From Streptomyces sp. NBC_01237 (lineage in GTDB: Bacteria; Actinomycetota; Actinomycetes; Streptomycetales; Streptomycetaceae), in the NCBI RefSeq assembly GCF_035917275.1, contig NZ_CP108508.1, positions 1,240,001 to 1,304,000 of the forward strand: a DNA stretch of 64,000 nt, written 5' to 3'. Position 1 is the stretch's first letter. Every line of letters starts with the position of its first letter. Below the pieces are notes generated by a model, which ran no database searches, was not told the DNA's origin, and worked only from the letters and a program-made list of their open reading frames with translations. This document shows positions 1 through 7,390 of this stretch, one piece after another. A program made the position numbers and the translations under genes.

Positions 1-369
1 GGCTGATCATCCTCGCCGGCCACCGCCCACGGCGAGACCTCCGTCACCGGCCTCGGCCCTCCACCTCCACCCGGCCTGCGGTCTCGGTCGGCGAAAGAGA
101 GCCCACGGGCGCGGCTCCGTCGCCGTTCTGCCCCGAATCCATGACGCCGCCGGGCCGCGGTCGGCGTCATGGCCGCGGGACACACGAGCAGAATCCTCAA
201 CCGCAGACGTCGACTTCACCTCTGCGCGCGAGCGCACGGTCAGGGCCACCGTCGAGGAACACACCAGCACCACACCCTTCTGTACGTCCTGTACATTTTT
301 TACCGGCATGCAGCAGCTGAAGCACGCATGCGGACCGAGGCCTGCGCAGATCCCAGGAGAGGCACCGCG
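1..369. other. Region upstream of the clpP5-like gene
   Basis: I see no convincing gene here. The open frames on both strands have no ribosome binding site and no recognisable protein. The last 100 bases are less GC-rich and hold a direct repeat TGTAC (281 and 290) running into a T tract (296-301), with a TACATT hexamer at 292-297 that could be a -10 box. No matching -35 is evident. A clear AGGAGAGG at 355-362 serves the following start. PopR, which controls clpP3-clpP4 in S. lividans, uses TTCTGCC palindromes; only an isolated half-site TTCTGCC (125-131) is visible. Confidence 0.4.
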
Positions 370-1005
370 ATGATCCGACCTGTCGCCCGTTATGTCCTGC
401 CCGAGTTCACCGAGCGCACCGCGACGGGGACCCGGACTCTGGACCCTTACTCCAAGCTGCTCTCCGAGCGGATCGTCTTCCTCGGCACCCCGGTGGACGA
501 CACCGCGGCCACCGACCTGATCGCCCAGTTCATGTACCTGGAATACGCCGAACCGGACCGGCCCGTATCGCTGTACATCAACTCTCCCGGCGGATCGTTC
601 AGCGCCATGGCAGCGATCTACGACACGATGCAGTACCTGGCCTGCGACGTGGAGACCTTCTGCCTCGGCCAGGCCGGCTCCAGCGCGGCCGTACTGCTGG
701 CGGCCGGGGCACCGGGCCGCCGACATGCCCTGCCCGGCGCCCGGGTAGTCATCCGTCAGCCCGTGCTGGACGAACCGGTGCAGGGCCAGCCGTCCGATCT
801 CGAAATCGAAGCGCGCGAGTTGATGCGGGTACGCGAGATGCTCGCGGGCATGCTGGTCCGTCACACGGGCCGGTCCGCCGAGCGGATCACCGCCGACATC
901 GAGCGCGACACCATCCTCGACGCACGGGCCGCCAAGGCGTACGGGCTGGTCGACCACGTCGTGGAGAACCGCAACCCGCCCCGGCCGCCGCACCCCGCGA
1001 GGTGA
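370..1005 (+). CDS. clpP5: ClpP-like protease subunit with catalytic His replaced by Arg
   Basis: This is a peptidase S14 family protein of 211 aa, the normal ClpP size. Such subunits form tetradecameric rings that degrade proteins fed in by Clp ATPases in the cytoplasm. The Ser region reads [11 protein letters not shown] and the Asp region reads [19 protein letters not shown], both as expected. The His block, normally MIHQP, reads VIRQP: the codon at the His position is CGT (Arg). The subunit may therefore be inactive by itself or act only in mixed rings. The start is the ATG 7 nt after AGGAGAGG; the longer open frame upstream looks non-coding. The symbol rests on recalled synteny with S. 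coelicolor clpP5 and is tentative. A small gene follows 7 nt downstream, probably in the same transcript. Confidence 0.85.
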   Translation: MIRPVARYVLPEFTERTATGTRTLDPYSKLLSERIVFLGTPVDDTAATDLIAQFMYLEYAEPDRPVSLYINSPGGSFSAMAAIYDTMQYLACDVETFCLGQAGSSAAVLLAAGAPGRRHALPGARVVIRQPVLDEPVQGQPSDLEIEARELMRVREMLAGMLVRHTGRSAERITADIERDTILDARAAKAYGLVDHVVENRNPPRPPHPAR

Positions 1006-1012
1006 ACCGACG

Positions 1013-1321
1013 ATGCTGCCACCCGAGTTCCCACCGCTCCCCGCCCTGACCCGCGCCGAAGGGGAGTTCATCGACCGCTACCTGGAAGTCCTCGACCAGC
1101 TGGGCCGGATCAACCCGGCCCGTGGCAGCGACACCTACGGCGCTCTGCGGGCCGCCCAGGCACTGGCCTCCCGGGCCGCGGCACTGCGCGACGCCCTGAC
1201 GCTGATGCACGAGCGGGGCGAGACACAGATCCACGCGACCACCCTGGCGCGGGCGCTGCGCCTGCTCGACGGGGAGCGGCGCGCGGGCCGGGTCGCGGTA
1301 CCCCCACCACCGACGGGCTGA
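1013..1321 (+). CDS. Small hypothetical protein downstream of clpP5-like gene
   Basis: This is a 102-aa protein I do not recognise. It is mostly predicted helical and rich in Ala, Arg and Leu (RAAQALASRAAALRDAL near the middle), and ends in a Pro-rich tail. It has no signal peptide or membrane segment. GAGGTGA overlaps the clpP stop codon and lies 8 nt before the ATG, so it is probably translated from the clpP transcript. The context suggests a protein linked to this atypical ClpP, for example an assembly or substrate factor, but this is inference from position only. Confidence 0.6.
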   Translation: MLPPEFPPLPALTRAEGEFIDRYLEVLDQLGRINPARGSDTYGALRAAQALASRAAALRDALTLMHERGETQIHATTLARALRLLDGERRAGRVAVPPPPTG

Positions 1322-1772
1322 CCGCCCCTCCACCTCGACCCCGACCCCGACCCCGGCCCCTCCCGCCCCCGCGGCTGAGGCCGGGGTCTGGGCGTGAGGG
1401 GGGCCGTGGCCACGGGTGAGAGGGAGCCGGGCCGGGCGTGAGGGAGCCGGACCGGGGCGCCGCTGAGCCGACGCGACACGCCCGGTCGATTGATCAATTT
1501 TCCTCGCTCGTTCGGCGTAGGCAGTCCCCCTCATGAGGGACAACCCAACTTGCGCTCTGCGCGTGGACGGTACTCGGAATATGCGGTTCCGCCGCTGGTA
1601 CGAGACTGGTCGGACAGCGCCGCCGAGGGCTCGAATCCGACCCGTCCACCCGAACGGATCAGTCGTGATGAGCCTCACAAATCACTGTTTCGCCTCGGAA
1701 ATCCGGCACTTCGTGAGTCAAGATCCCTGGGACGACAAGCCCCCGCCACCGCGGCGGGGCGGTCCGGGCGGA
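1322..1772. other. Intergenic region ahead of the riboswitch
   Basis: No gene is supported here. The first part is a C-rich simple-sequence tract (CCCCGACCCCGACCCC around 1338-1353) followed by GTGAGGGAGCC-type repeats. An AT-rich patch with palindrome TTGATCAA (1490-1497) may be promoter DNA for either direction. A small hairpin GTCCC-CCTCATGA-GGGAC (1522-1539) and a GC-rich hairpin CCCCGCC/GGCGGGG (1741-1759) are visible, the latter directly before the riboswitch. The promoter of the cell-wall hydrolase gene probably lies in 1650-1740, but I cannot place its boxes. Confidence 0.4.
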
Positions 1773-1953
1773 CGCCGAGTCCTGCCGCTGCCCGGATGAC
1801 TGGTCGACAGAAGTGGATCGGCAGGAGTGGAGGACCCGAGCACAACGGGTCGACCGGGCAACCGGTCGCCCCTCGGGGTGAAGCCGCCAAGTGCGGCCGG
1901 GCAACTTCGCCAGCCCGAACCCGACAGGTCATCCTTCACAGGCGGCTGACGAA
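1773..1953 (+). promoter_or_regulatory. Probable c-di-AMP (ydaO/yuaA) riboswitch
   Basis: The untranslated leader carries blocks characteristic of actinobacterial ydaO/yuaA riboswitches in the expected order: CGCCGAGTCCTGCCG near the 5' end, CTCGGGGTGAAGCCGCCAAG in the middle (1872-1891), CCGAACCCGACAGGTCA (1914-1930), and GGCGGCTGACGAAGG at the 3' end (1941-1955), just before the ATG at 1963. In Streptomyces this class binds c-di-AMP and controls resuscitation-promoting factors and NlpC/P60 hydrolases, usually as an OFF switch. The downstream gene is exactly such a hydrolase. The boundaries are approximate. Confidence 0.8.
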
Positions 1954-1962
1954 GGGTTGCGC

Positions 1963-2433
1963 ATGACTGCGCAGGTACATGTCCCGTCTCTGCTTGCCCG
2001 GGTCGGTACGGCCTCGGTTCTCACTCTCGCCGTCGGCAGCACCATGCTGGCGCCGGGTCTGGTGACCGATGCCGAGGCCGCCACTCACTCGACGAAGGCG
2101 CTCAAGATCGCTGCCTCGAAGAAGGGATCGCCCTACAAGTACGGAGCATCCGGCCCCCGCCGGTTCGACTGCTCGGGGCTGACTCTCTACTCGTTCAAGA
2201 AGGCGGGCAAGAAGCTCCCCCGCACGGCCCAGCAGCAGTACAACAAGACCCGCCACATCTCCTCCTCGATGCGCAAGAAGGGCGACCTGGTCTTCTTCCA
2301 CTCCGGCCGCAGCGTGTACCACGTGGGCATCTACGCGGGTAAGGGGAAGATCTGGCACTCCCCCAAGACGGGGGCCCTGGTCCGGCTGGAGAAGATCTGG
2401 TCGAACAGCGTCTGGTACGGGCGGGTGCGCTGA
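1963..2433 (+). CDS. Secreted NlpC/P60 cell-wall hydrolase
   Basis: This is a 156-aa exported peptidoglycan endopeptidase. An N-terminal signal peptide (residues 1-40, hydrophobic core around 14-34, AEA-A cleavage region) leads into a single NlpC/P60 domain. The catalytic residues are C70 in FDCSGL, H120 in VYHVGIYAG and H132 in IWHSPKTG. There is no separate wall-binding or coiled-coil domain, so it is a minimal form of the family. The start is the ATG behind GAAGGG (1951-1956). Position behind a probable c-di-AMP riboswitch links its expression to osmotic or cell-wall signalling, as for Streptomyces rpf genes. Confidence 0.92.
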   Translation: MTAQVHVPSLLARVGTASVLTLAVGSTMLAPGLVTDAEAATHSTKALKIAASKKGSPYKYGASGPRRFDCSGLTLYSFKKAGKKLPRTAQQQYNKTRHISSSMRKKGDLVFFHSGRSVYHVGIYAGKGKIWHSPKTGALVRLEKIWSNSVWYGRVR

Positions 2434-2459
2434 TCCCCTGATCCCCGGCCGGAACCGCT

Positions 2460-3101
2460 TCAGCGCAGCAGCGGTCCGGTCACCAGCGCGAGCCCCAGTG
2501 CGGTGAGCGCCGCGCCGCTGCCGCCCTCGATCGCACGGGCGGTACGCGGCCGGCGCAGCCACCGGCCCAACCGGTCCACCAGCAGGGCCACGGCCGGGAA
2601 CCAGATGAGCGCCAGCACCACGACGACGGCCGCGAGCAGCAGGGTCCTGGGCAACGGCGGCTGCCCGTCGGGGACGAACTGGGGCAGCAGACTGAGGAAG
2701 AGCACCGGCGCCTTGGGGTTCAGCGCGTTGGTCAGGAAGCCCTGGCGCAGTGAGCGGCCGAGTTCCTTCGGCGCGGGGCCGGGGGCCTGTGCCGCCACCC
2801 CGTCGGTCGCCGCGGTCCGTCGCCGTATCGCGTACAGGGCGCTCAGACCGAGATAGAGCACATACGCCCCGCCGAGCAGCTGGACGGTGCGGAACAGCAC
2901 GGGCATCGTCACCAGCACCGCGGCCAGCCCCGCCACGGCCAGCGCGGTGTGCACCAGCAGCCCCCCGGCGACTCCCAGCGCTGTGGCCACCCCCGAACGG
3001 CGTGAGGCCAGCGCGTTGCGTACGACGACGGTGAAGTCGGCGCCGGGCAGCGCCACCATGCCTGCGGCGACTCCCGTGAAGGCGAGCAGTTGTGCGTCCA
3101 T
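2460..3101 (-). CDS. LysE/RhtB-family amino-acid exporter
   Basis: This is a 213-aa membrane protein with about six predicted transmembrane helices. It has the LysE-family signatures LPGADFTVVVRNAL near the N-terminus and LNPKAPVLFLSLLPQF in the middle. Family members export basic or small neutral amino acids; the substrate cannot be told here. The ATG at 3101 is preferred over the 20-residue longer frame because the protein then begins at the first conserved helix. It is divergent from a LysR-type gene 72 bp away, the classical lysE/lysG arrangement, so that regulator probably controls it. Confidence 0.88.
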   Translation of the reverse strand: MDAQLLAFTGVAAGMVALPGADFTVVVRNALASRRSGVATALGVAGGLLVHTALAVAGLAAVLVTMPVLFRTVQLLGGAYVLYLGLSALYAIRRRTAATDGVAAQAPGPAPKELGRSLRQGFLTNALNPKAPVLFLSLLPQFVPDGQPPLPRTLLLAAVVVVLALIWFPAVALLVDRLGRWLRRPRTARAIEGGSGAALTALGLALVTGPLLR

Positions 3102-3173
3102 GCGTACAGCCTGGCCCGAAGTAGCCTTTAGCGTGTACTTGCAATCTTCTGGGTCTGCCAAAAGGAACGCTTA

Positions 3174-4091
3174 ATGTACGACCCGACACGGCTCGCGGCG
3201 CTGGTGGCGGTCGCCGAGGCCGGATCGATCACTCGGGCCGCGGCCCGGCTGGGCTACACCGCGCCCGCCCTCTCCCAGCAGCTGGCCAAGCTGGAGCGCG
3301 AGGCCGGTGCGGCGCTCCTGGTGCGCCACCACCGCGGCGCCAGGCTCACGGCCGCCGGTGAGCTGCTCGCGGGCCGGGCCAGACGGGTCCTGGACGAGCT
3401 GGACCAGGCGCGGCACGAGCTGGCCCAGCTCGCGGGGCTCTCCGGGGGGCGGCTGCGGGTCGGCACGTTCACCACGGCCGGAATCCATCTGCTGCCGCCG
3501 GTGCTGAGCGCGTTCCGGCGCGCCCATCCCGATGTCGAGCTGGCGGTGACCGACTACGAGCCGCCCGGTACGGTCGCCGCGGTGGCCGCCGGGGAGGTCG
3601 ATCTCGCCCTGACCCACACATACGAACCGGCAGCCGCCGATCCGCCTCCGGCGGGCGTCACCATCGAACCTCTGCTGGTCGAGGAGCTGGTCCTGATCAC
3701 CGCGGTCGGCCACATGCTGTCCGAGGGCACGGGCCGGCTGCCCGTCGCCGAGCTGGCGGGCCGGCCGCTGATCAGCAGCGCGCCCACACATCCGCCCCGT
3801 CGCGGGGTGGAACGGGCCCTGGCGGAGGCCGGGGCCACCCCTGCCGTCGTGTGCGAGTCGCCCGGCTATGCCCTGGTGTGCGCGTTGGTCAGCGCGGGGC
3901 TCGGGGTGGCCGTGGTGCCGGAGATGGTCGCCGCGATGTCCCCGACCCCGCTGTCGGTGCGACGGCTGGAGCCCGCGGCCTTCCGGCGGACGATCTCCGT
4001 CGCGCACCGGGGCGACCGGGCGAGCGCCGCGGCGTCGACGCTGATGGCCCTGCTGCGCAGCGGTTTCGGCCGTGGTGCCGCGACGCGCTGA
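3174..4091 (+). CDS. LysR-family transcriptional regulator
   Basis: This is a 305-aa one-domain activator/repressor. The winged helix occupies residues 1-62 (AALVAVAEAGSITRAAARLG, then TAPALSQQLAKLE), followed by a periplasmic-binding-protein-like effector domain. AAAGGAA lies 10 nt before the ATG. It is transcribed away from the LysE-type exporter, the usual regulator/target arrangement, with an amino acid as the likely co-inducer. The 72-bp shared region is less GC-rich than its surroundings. Its stop codon overlaps the outer edge of an inverted-repeat element (4090-4253), so the last codons may have been supplied by that insertion. Confidence 0.9.
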   Translation: MYDPTRLAALVAVAEAGSITRAAARLGYTAPALSQQLAKLEREAGAALLVRHHRGARLTAAGELLAGRARRVLDELDQARHELAQLAGLSGGRLRVGTFTTAGIHLLPPVLSAFRRAHPDVELAVTDYEPPGTVAAVAAGEVDLALTHTYEPAAADPPPAGVTIEPLLVEELVLITAVGHMLSEGTGRLPVAELAGRPLISSAPTHPPRRGVERALAEAGATPAVVCESPGYALVCALVSAGLGVAVVPEMVAAMSPTPLSVRRLEPAAFRRTISVAHRGDRASAAASTLMALLRSGFGRGAATR

Positions 4092-4253
4092 GGGCTGTCC
4101 CGTCGTCCCTGGTGGATCGGCGCGCGACCTCGGATGCGGTGCGTCGCATGGCGGAGGGACATCCGCATACGGGACGTGTTCGGGCGTTCCGACATCGCCG
4201 CGAGGTGCCGTAGGCGTCGTCGTGCGCCCGCCGGGGATGACGGGACAGCCCTC
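4090..4253. mobile_element. MITE-like inverted-repeat element
   Basis: Two 20-bp ends are almost perfect inverted copies: 4090-4109 begins GAGGGCTGTCCCGTC and 4234-4253 ends GACGGGACAGCCCTC, with one mismatch. Pairing continues imperfectly inward, so the 164 bp could fold into one long hairpin. There is no room for a transposase. Size, terminal repeats and lack of coding capacity fit a miniature inverted-repeat transposable element that would need a transposase in trans. I do not see an obvious target-site duplication. The left end overlaps the TGA of the LysR gene. Confidence 0.55.
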
Positions 4254-4291
4254 GGGCGTATCGACCACGAGCGCTGTCGACAGGGCCGGGG

Positions 4292-4723
4292 TCAGCCCTG
4301 GACCGGGACCGTCCAGGGCAGGGTGATCCAGACGGTCTTGCCGCCCTCCGCGGTGGGAGTGACGGTGAGCCGTCCTCCGAACTCCTTGGCCAGGGCCCGG
4401 ATGATGACCATGCCGCGTCCGTTGTCCTGCTGCACGGCGGCCGGCAGCCGTTGGGGCCAGCGGGGGTGGCTGTCCGTCACCCCCAGGTGCAGTTCCTCCT
4501 CTCGGTCCAGCCGGAGGTCCACCGTGAAGGTGGGCGACTGCCCGAACGTGTGCTGCACGGCGTTGGTGGCGAGCTCCGAGACGATCAGCCGGATGGTTTC
4601 GGCGATCTCGGTGTCTTCGGACATGCCCCACTCGGCGAGCGTCCGGGCGACATACCTGCGGGCCGAGGAGACCGATACCGGATCGCTCGGCAGAGTGACG
4701 GTTGCTTCCTGATGGTCTGCCAT
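4292..4723 (-). CDS. RsbW-like ATP-binding protein (HATPase_c)
   Basis: This is a 143-aa single-domain GHKL ATPase of the anti-sigma-factor/serine kinase type. The N-box is ELATNAVQHT (about residues 50-59) and the G1 box is DNGRGMVII. Proteins of this family bind and sometimes phosphorylate sigma factors or their antagonists. The ATG at 4723 is chosen over an N-terminal extension that has no domain; an AAAGGGA precedes it. It is divergent from an XRE/DUF5753 gene which is followed by a DUF397 gene. That trio matches the abaA/whiJ-type developmental cassettes that recur in streptomycete genomes. Confidence 0.85.
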   Translation of the reverse strand: MADHQEATVTLPSDPVSVSSARRYVARTLAEWGMSEDTEIAETIRLIVSELATNAVQHTFGQSPTFTVDLRLDREEELHLGVTDSHPRWPQRLPAAVQQDNGRGMVIIRALAKEFGGRLTVTPTAEGGKTVWITLPWTVPVQG

Positions 4724-4828
4724 GGCGACGCCGTCCCTTTCCCGCCCCGGCCGACCCGCGATCGGCCAGGATTGTGCTTCGCGCCAGATTGCCACTGATG
4801 CTGCCCTCTGTAACGACGATCGACCAAG

Positions 4829-4838
4829 ATATGCATAT
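4829..4838. promoter_or_regulatory. AT-rich palindrome in divergent promoter
   Basis: ATATGCATAT is a perfect palindrome, and the surrounding AGATATGCATATATCT is strikingly AT-rich for this genome. It sits between the divergent HATPase and XRE genes. It could be an operator for the XRE protein or a -10 region. No experiment or known consensus is matched. Confidence 0.4.
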
Positions 4839-4959
4839 ATCTGTCGCTCGAAGCGGTGAACTCTGCTCCGGTGGGGCTCGAACACGCGGCACACTGACCT
4901 CTTTGCGGGCCGGACCCCGGTGCGGGCCGGCTCCTCTGTACGAGCGGAAGGAGGCCGGC

Positions 4960-5817
4960 ATGCAGCACGGCCCCGTGGTACGCCGACGCAAACTGGGCGA
5001 GGAGTTGCGCGGTCTGCGCCACTCGTCCGGGCTGACCAGCCGGGACGCGGCGCGGCTGCTCGGCTGGCACCAGTCGAAGGTGAGCCGTATCGAGACCGGC
5101 GCGAGCGGGGTGAGTCCCGCCGATGTGACCCGGCTGCTGGACGCCTACGGCGTACGCGACATACAGCTGCGCGCTCTCCTCGAAGTGCTCGCCGGTTCGG
5201 CGGGGGGCGGCGGTACGGGGTGGTGGCACGCGTACCGGGGCCTGATCCCGCCCCAGTACCGCGACTTCATCAGCCTGGAGTCCCAGGCACGGACCGCGCG
5301 GACGCTGGAGACGTCGGTGGTGCCCGGACTGCTCCAGACCGCCGAGTACGCCCGTGCGGTGACCCATGCGTCGCTGGACGGACTGCCTGCGGGACAGCTG
5401 GATTCGCTGGTGGAGGTGCGACTGACCCGTCAGCGGGTTCTGTGGGCGAAGCCACCACTGCACTTCACCGCGGTCCTCGACGAGGCGGTACTGCGGCGCG
5501 AGGTGGGCGGGCCCGAGGTGATGAAGGACCAGCTGGCCCATCTGACGCGTGTGGCCCAATTACCGCACGTGCAACTTCAGTTACTGCCGTTCAAGGTAGG
5601 CGGCTACGTCGGGCTCACCGGCCCTTTCGTTATTTTCTCCTTTCCGAACATTTCTGATCTGGATGTGGTCGTTCTTGACCACTTGACGAGTAGCCTCTAC
5701 CTGGAGCGGAAAGAAGACCTTGAGGCGTACAGCTCGGCCTTCCGCACCTTGCAGGCTCACGCGCTGTCGCCGGAGCGTTCGTTGGACCTCATCGCCGCGG
5801 TCAACCGCGGCGACTAG
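4960..5817 (+). CDS. XRE-family regulator with DUF5753 domain (WhiJ-like)
   Basis: This is a 285-aa protein. An N-terminal helix-turn-helix (about residues 10-65, LGEELRGLRHSSGLTSRDAA then GWHQSKVSRIETG) is followed by a DUF5753 domain (about 100-280, ending DLIAAVNRGD), which contains SVVPGLLQTAEYARA. The ATG is chosen because AAGGAGG lies 5 nt upstream and the HTH starts directly after it. Proteins of this type pair with small DUF397 proteins and regulate development and antibiotic production in Streptomyces. Here the DUF397 gene is 64 nt downstream and an anti-sigma-like gene is divergent. Confidence 0.9.
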   Translation: MQHGPVVRRRKLGEELRGLRHSSGLTSRDAARLLGWHQSKVSRIETGASGVSPADVTRLLDAYGVRDIQLRALLEVLAGSAGGGGTGWWHAYRGLIPPQYRDFISLESQARTARTLETSVVPGLLQTAEYARAVTHASLDGLPAGQLDSLVEVRLTRQRVLWAKPPLHFTAVLDEAVLRREVGGPEVMKDQLAHLTRVAQLPHVQLQLLPFKVGGYVGLTGPFVIFSFPNISDLDVVVLDHLTSSLYLERKEDLEAYSSAFRTLQAHALSPERSLDLIAAVNRGD

Positions 5818-5881
5818 GGGGAGATCGGGCCGGACCCGCCGGGCTCCCCCTAGGACCTTCCGACTGCCCGAGGGGTGCTTC

Positions 5882-6088
5882 ATGTCCGACCGCCTTGCAC
5901 AGCCCGCGTTACGGTGGCGCCGCAGCAGCCGCAGCACCGGAATGAACAACTGCGTGGAGACCGCGCCGCTCGACGGTGAGCACCTGGCCGTGCGGGACTC
6001 CAAGGACGTGGACCGGCCGGCGCTGCGCTTCTCCGCGCCGGCCTGGACGTCGTTCGTGACAGGACTGGGCGACCGCCCGGTCAGCTGA
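5882..6088 (+). CDS. DUF397 small protein
   Basis: This is a 68-aa protein with the usual DUF397 pattern: LRWRRSSRS near the start, NNCVETAP in the middle, VRDSKDVD, and AWTSFVTG near the end. Family members act with the neighbouring XRE/DUF5753 protein, probably as a partner that relieves DNA binding. GAGGGGTG precedes the ATG. The last 8 bp overlap the convergent bioF gene tail to tail. Confidence 0.88.
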   Translation: MSDRLAQPALRWRRSSRSTGMNNCVETAPLDGEHLAVRDSKDVDRPALRFSAPAWTSFVTGLGDRPVS

Positions 6089-7247
6089 CCCGGACCGGGA
6101 CGGCCTCCGCCCGGGGCGCGGTGCGTACGACCGTGTCCACCGCGGTCATGATCTGCTCCTGGGTGAGGTCGGCCCGCGCGGTCAGCCGAAGACGGGAGAT
6201 GCCGTCCGGCACCGACGGCGGGCGGAAGCATCCCACCAGCACCCCGGCAGCGCGGCAGTCGGCCGCCCAGCGCACCGCCGCGTCCGCGGAGGGCGCGCGC
6301 ACGGAGACCACCGCGGCGTCGGGTCGCACGGCGGTCAGCCCCGCGTCGGTCAGCCGTTCGTACAGGGCGGCGGCGACCGCTCGGGCCCGGTCCGCGCGTT
6401 CCGGTTCCCGGCCCAGCAGTCCCAGCGCGCCGAGGGCGCCGCCCGCCGACGCCGGAGCGAGTCCGGTGTCGAAGATGAAGGTACGCGCCGTGTTGACCAG
6501 GTGGTCGATGACCCGGGCCGGACCGAGCACCGCTCCGCCCTGGCTGCCCAGCGACTTGGAGAGGGTCATCGTGGCGACGATGTCCTCGCCGCCCGCGAGC
6601 CCGGCGGCGGCGAGCGCACCGCGTCCGCCGTCCCCGAGCACACCCAGACCGTGCGCGTCGTCGACGACCAGTGCGGCACCCTCGGCCCGGCAGGCGTCGG
6701 CGAGCGCGGACAGCGGGGCGGCGTCGCCGTCGACCGAGAAGACGGAGTCGGTCACGGCGAGCGCCCGTCCGCCGTGCGTGTGCAGCGCCTTGCGCACCGC
6801 CTCGGGGTCCGCGTGCGGAACGATGGCGGTCTCCGCCCGGGAGAGGCGACAACCGTCCACGATCGAGGCGTGGTTGCCCGCGTCGGAGACGATCAGCGAG
6901 CCACGGGCGGACAGCGCGGTGAGAGCCGCGAGGTTGGCCGCGTATCCGGAGGAGAGCACCAGAGCCGCTTCGAAGCCGCAGAAATCGGCCAGTTCGCGTT
7001 CGAGTTCGGCATGCAGCGCGGTGGATCCGGTGACCAGCCGCGATCCGGTGGCACCCGCGCCCCAGCGGTGCGCCGCTCCGGCGGCGGCGGCGGTGACCTC
7101 GGGGTGCCGGGTGAGGCCGAGATAGTCATTGCTCGCGAGGTCGAGGACGTCCGGTTCGGCGGGCCGCGGGCGGAGCGTGCGGACGAGTCCGGCGGCGGCT
7201 CGGCGGCGGGCCTCGTCGTTGATCCAGTCGAACGGGGCGAAGGACAT
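6081..7247 (-). CDS. bioF: 8-amino-7-oxononanoate synthase
   Basis: This 388-aa PLP enzyme condenses pimeloyl-thioester with L-alanine to 8-amino-7-oxononanoate, the first committed step of biotin ring assembly. The PLP lysine is K231 in TLSKSLGSQGG, and DDAHGLGVLG is the preceding cofactor aspartate block. Length is normal for BioF. It is divergent from bioB and separated from it by 143 bp that carry an inverted repeat, so the two halves of the biotin locus are probably co-regulated. Together bioF, bioB, bioA and bioD give the late pathway; no bioC/bioH-type pimelate genes are evident nearby. Confidence 0.95.
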   Translation of the reverse strand: MSFAPFDWINDEARRRAAAGLVRTLRPRPAEPDVLDLASNDYLGLTRHPEVTAAAAGAAHRWGAGATGSRLVTGSTALHAELERELADFCGFEAALVLSSGYAANLAALTALSARGSLIVSDAGNHASIVDGCRLSRAETAIVPHADPEAVRKALHTHGGRALAVTDSVFSVDGDAAPLSALADACRAEGAALVVDDAHGLGVLGDGGRGALAAAGLAGGEDIVATMTLSKSLGSQGGAVLGPARVIDHLVNTARTFIFDTGLAPASAGGALGALGLLGREPERADRARAVAAALYERLTDAGLTAVRPDAAVVSVRAPSADAAVRWAADCRAAGVLVGCFRPPSVPDGISRLRLTARADLTQEQIMTAVDTVVRTAPRAEAVPVRVS

Positions 7248-7282
7248 GAGACGGTCCCTTTTGTAGGCAGCTCACAGACCCT

Positions 7283-7335
7283 AGCCGGGTGCGCAGCAGG
7301 TCAGGGTGTGGCAATACACACACGCTCACCCGGCT
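7283..7335. promoter_or_regulatory. Inverted repeat between bioF and bioB
   Basis: AGCCGGGTG (7283-7291) and CACCCGGCT (7327-7335) are perfect 9-bp inverted copies. A second, smaller repeat GTGTG-GCAATA-CACAC (7306-7321) lies between them. The pair sits in the only regulatory space shared by the divergent biotin genes and is a reasonable place for a biotin-responsive repressor such as BioQ, but I do not recognise the known BioQ box here. Confidence 0.4.
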
Positions 7336-7390
7336 CTCCTGTCTGGTTCCTCCTTGGCCGGAGACCCCGGCGTAGGCCAGGATCGACGCC

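Noticed and set aside
7..1071. 354-codon minus-strand frame over the clpP5-like gene
   Set aside because: Composition is Gly/Arg/Val shadow-like; the plus-strand ClpP is unambiguous.
1600..1660. tRNA-like T-loop GGCTCGAATCC
   Set aside because: The flanking bases do not pair as a T-stem and no anticodon or acceptor stem can be built around it.
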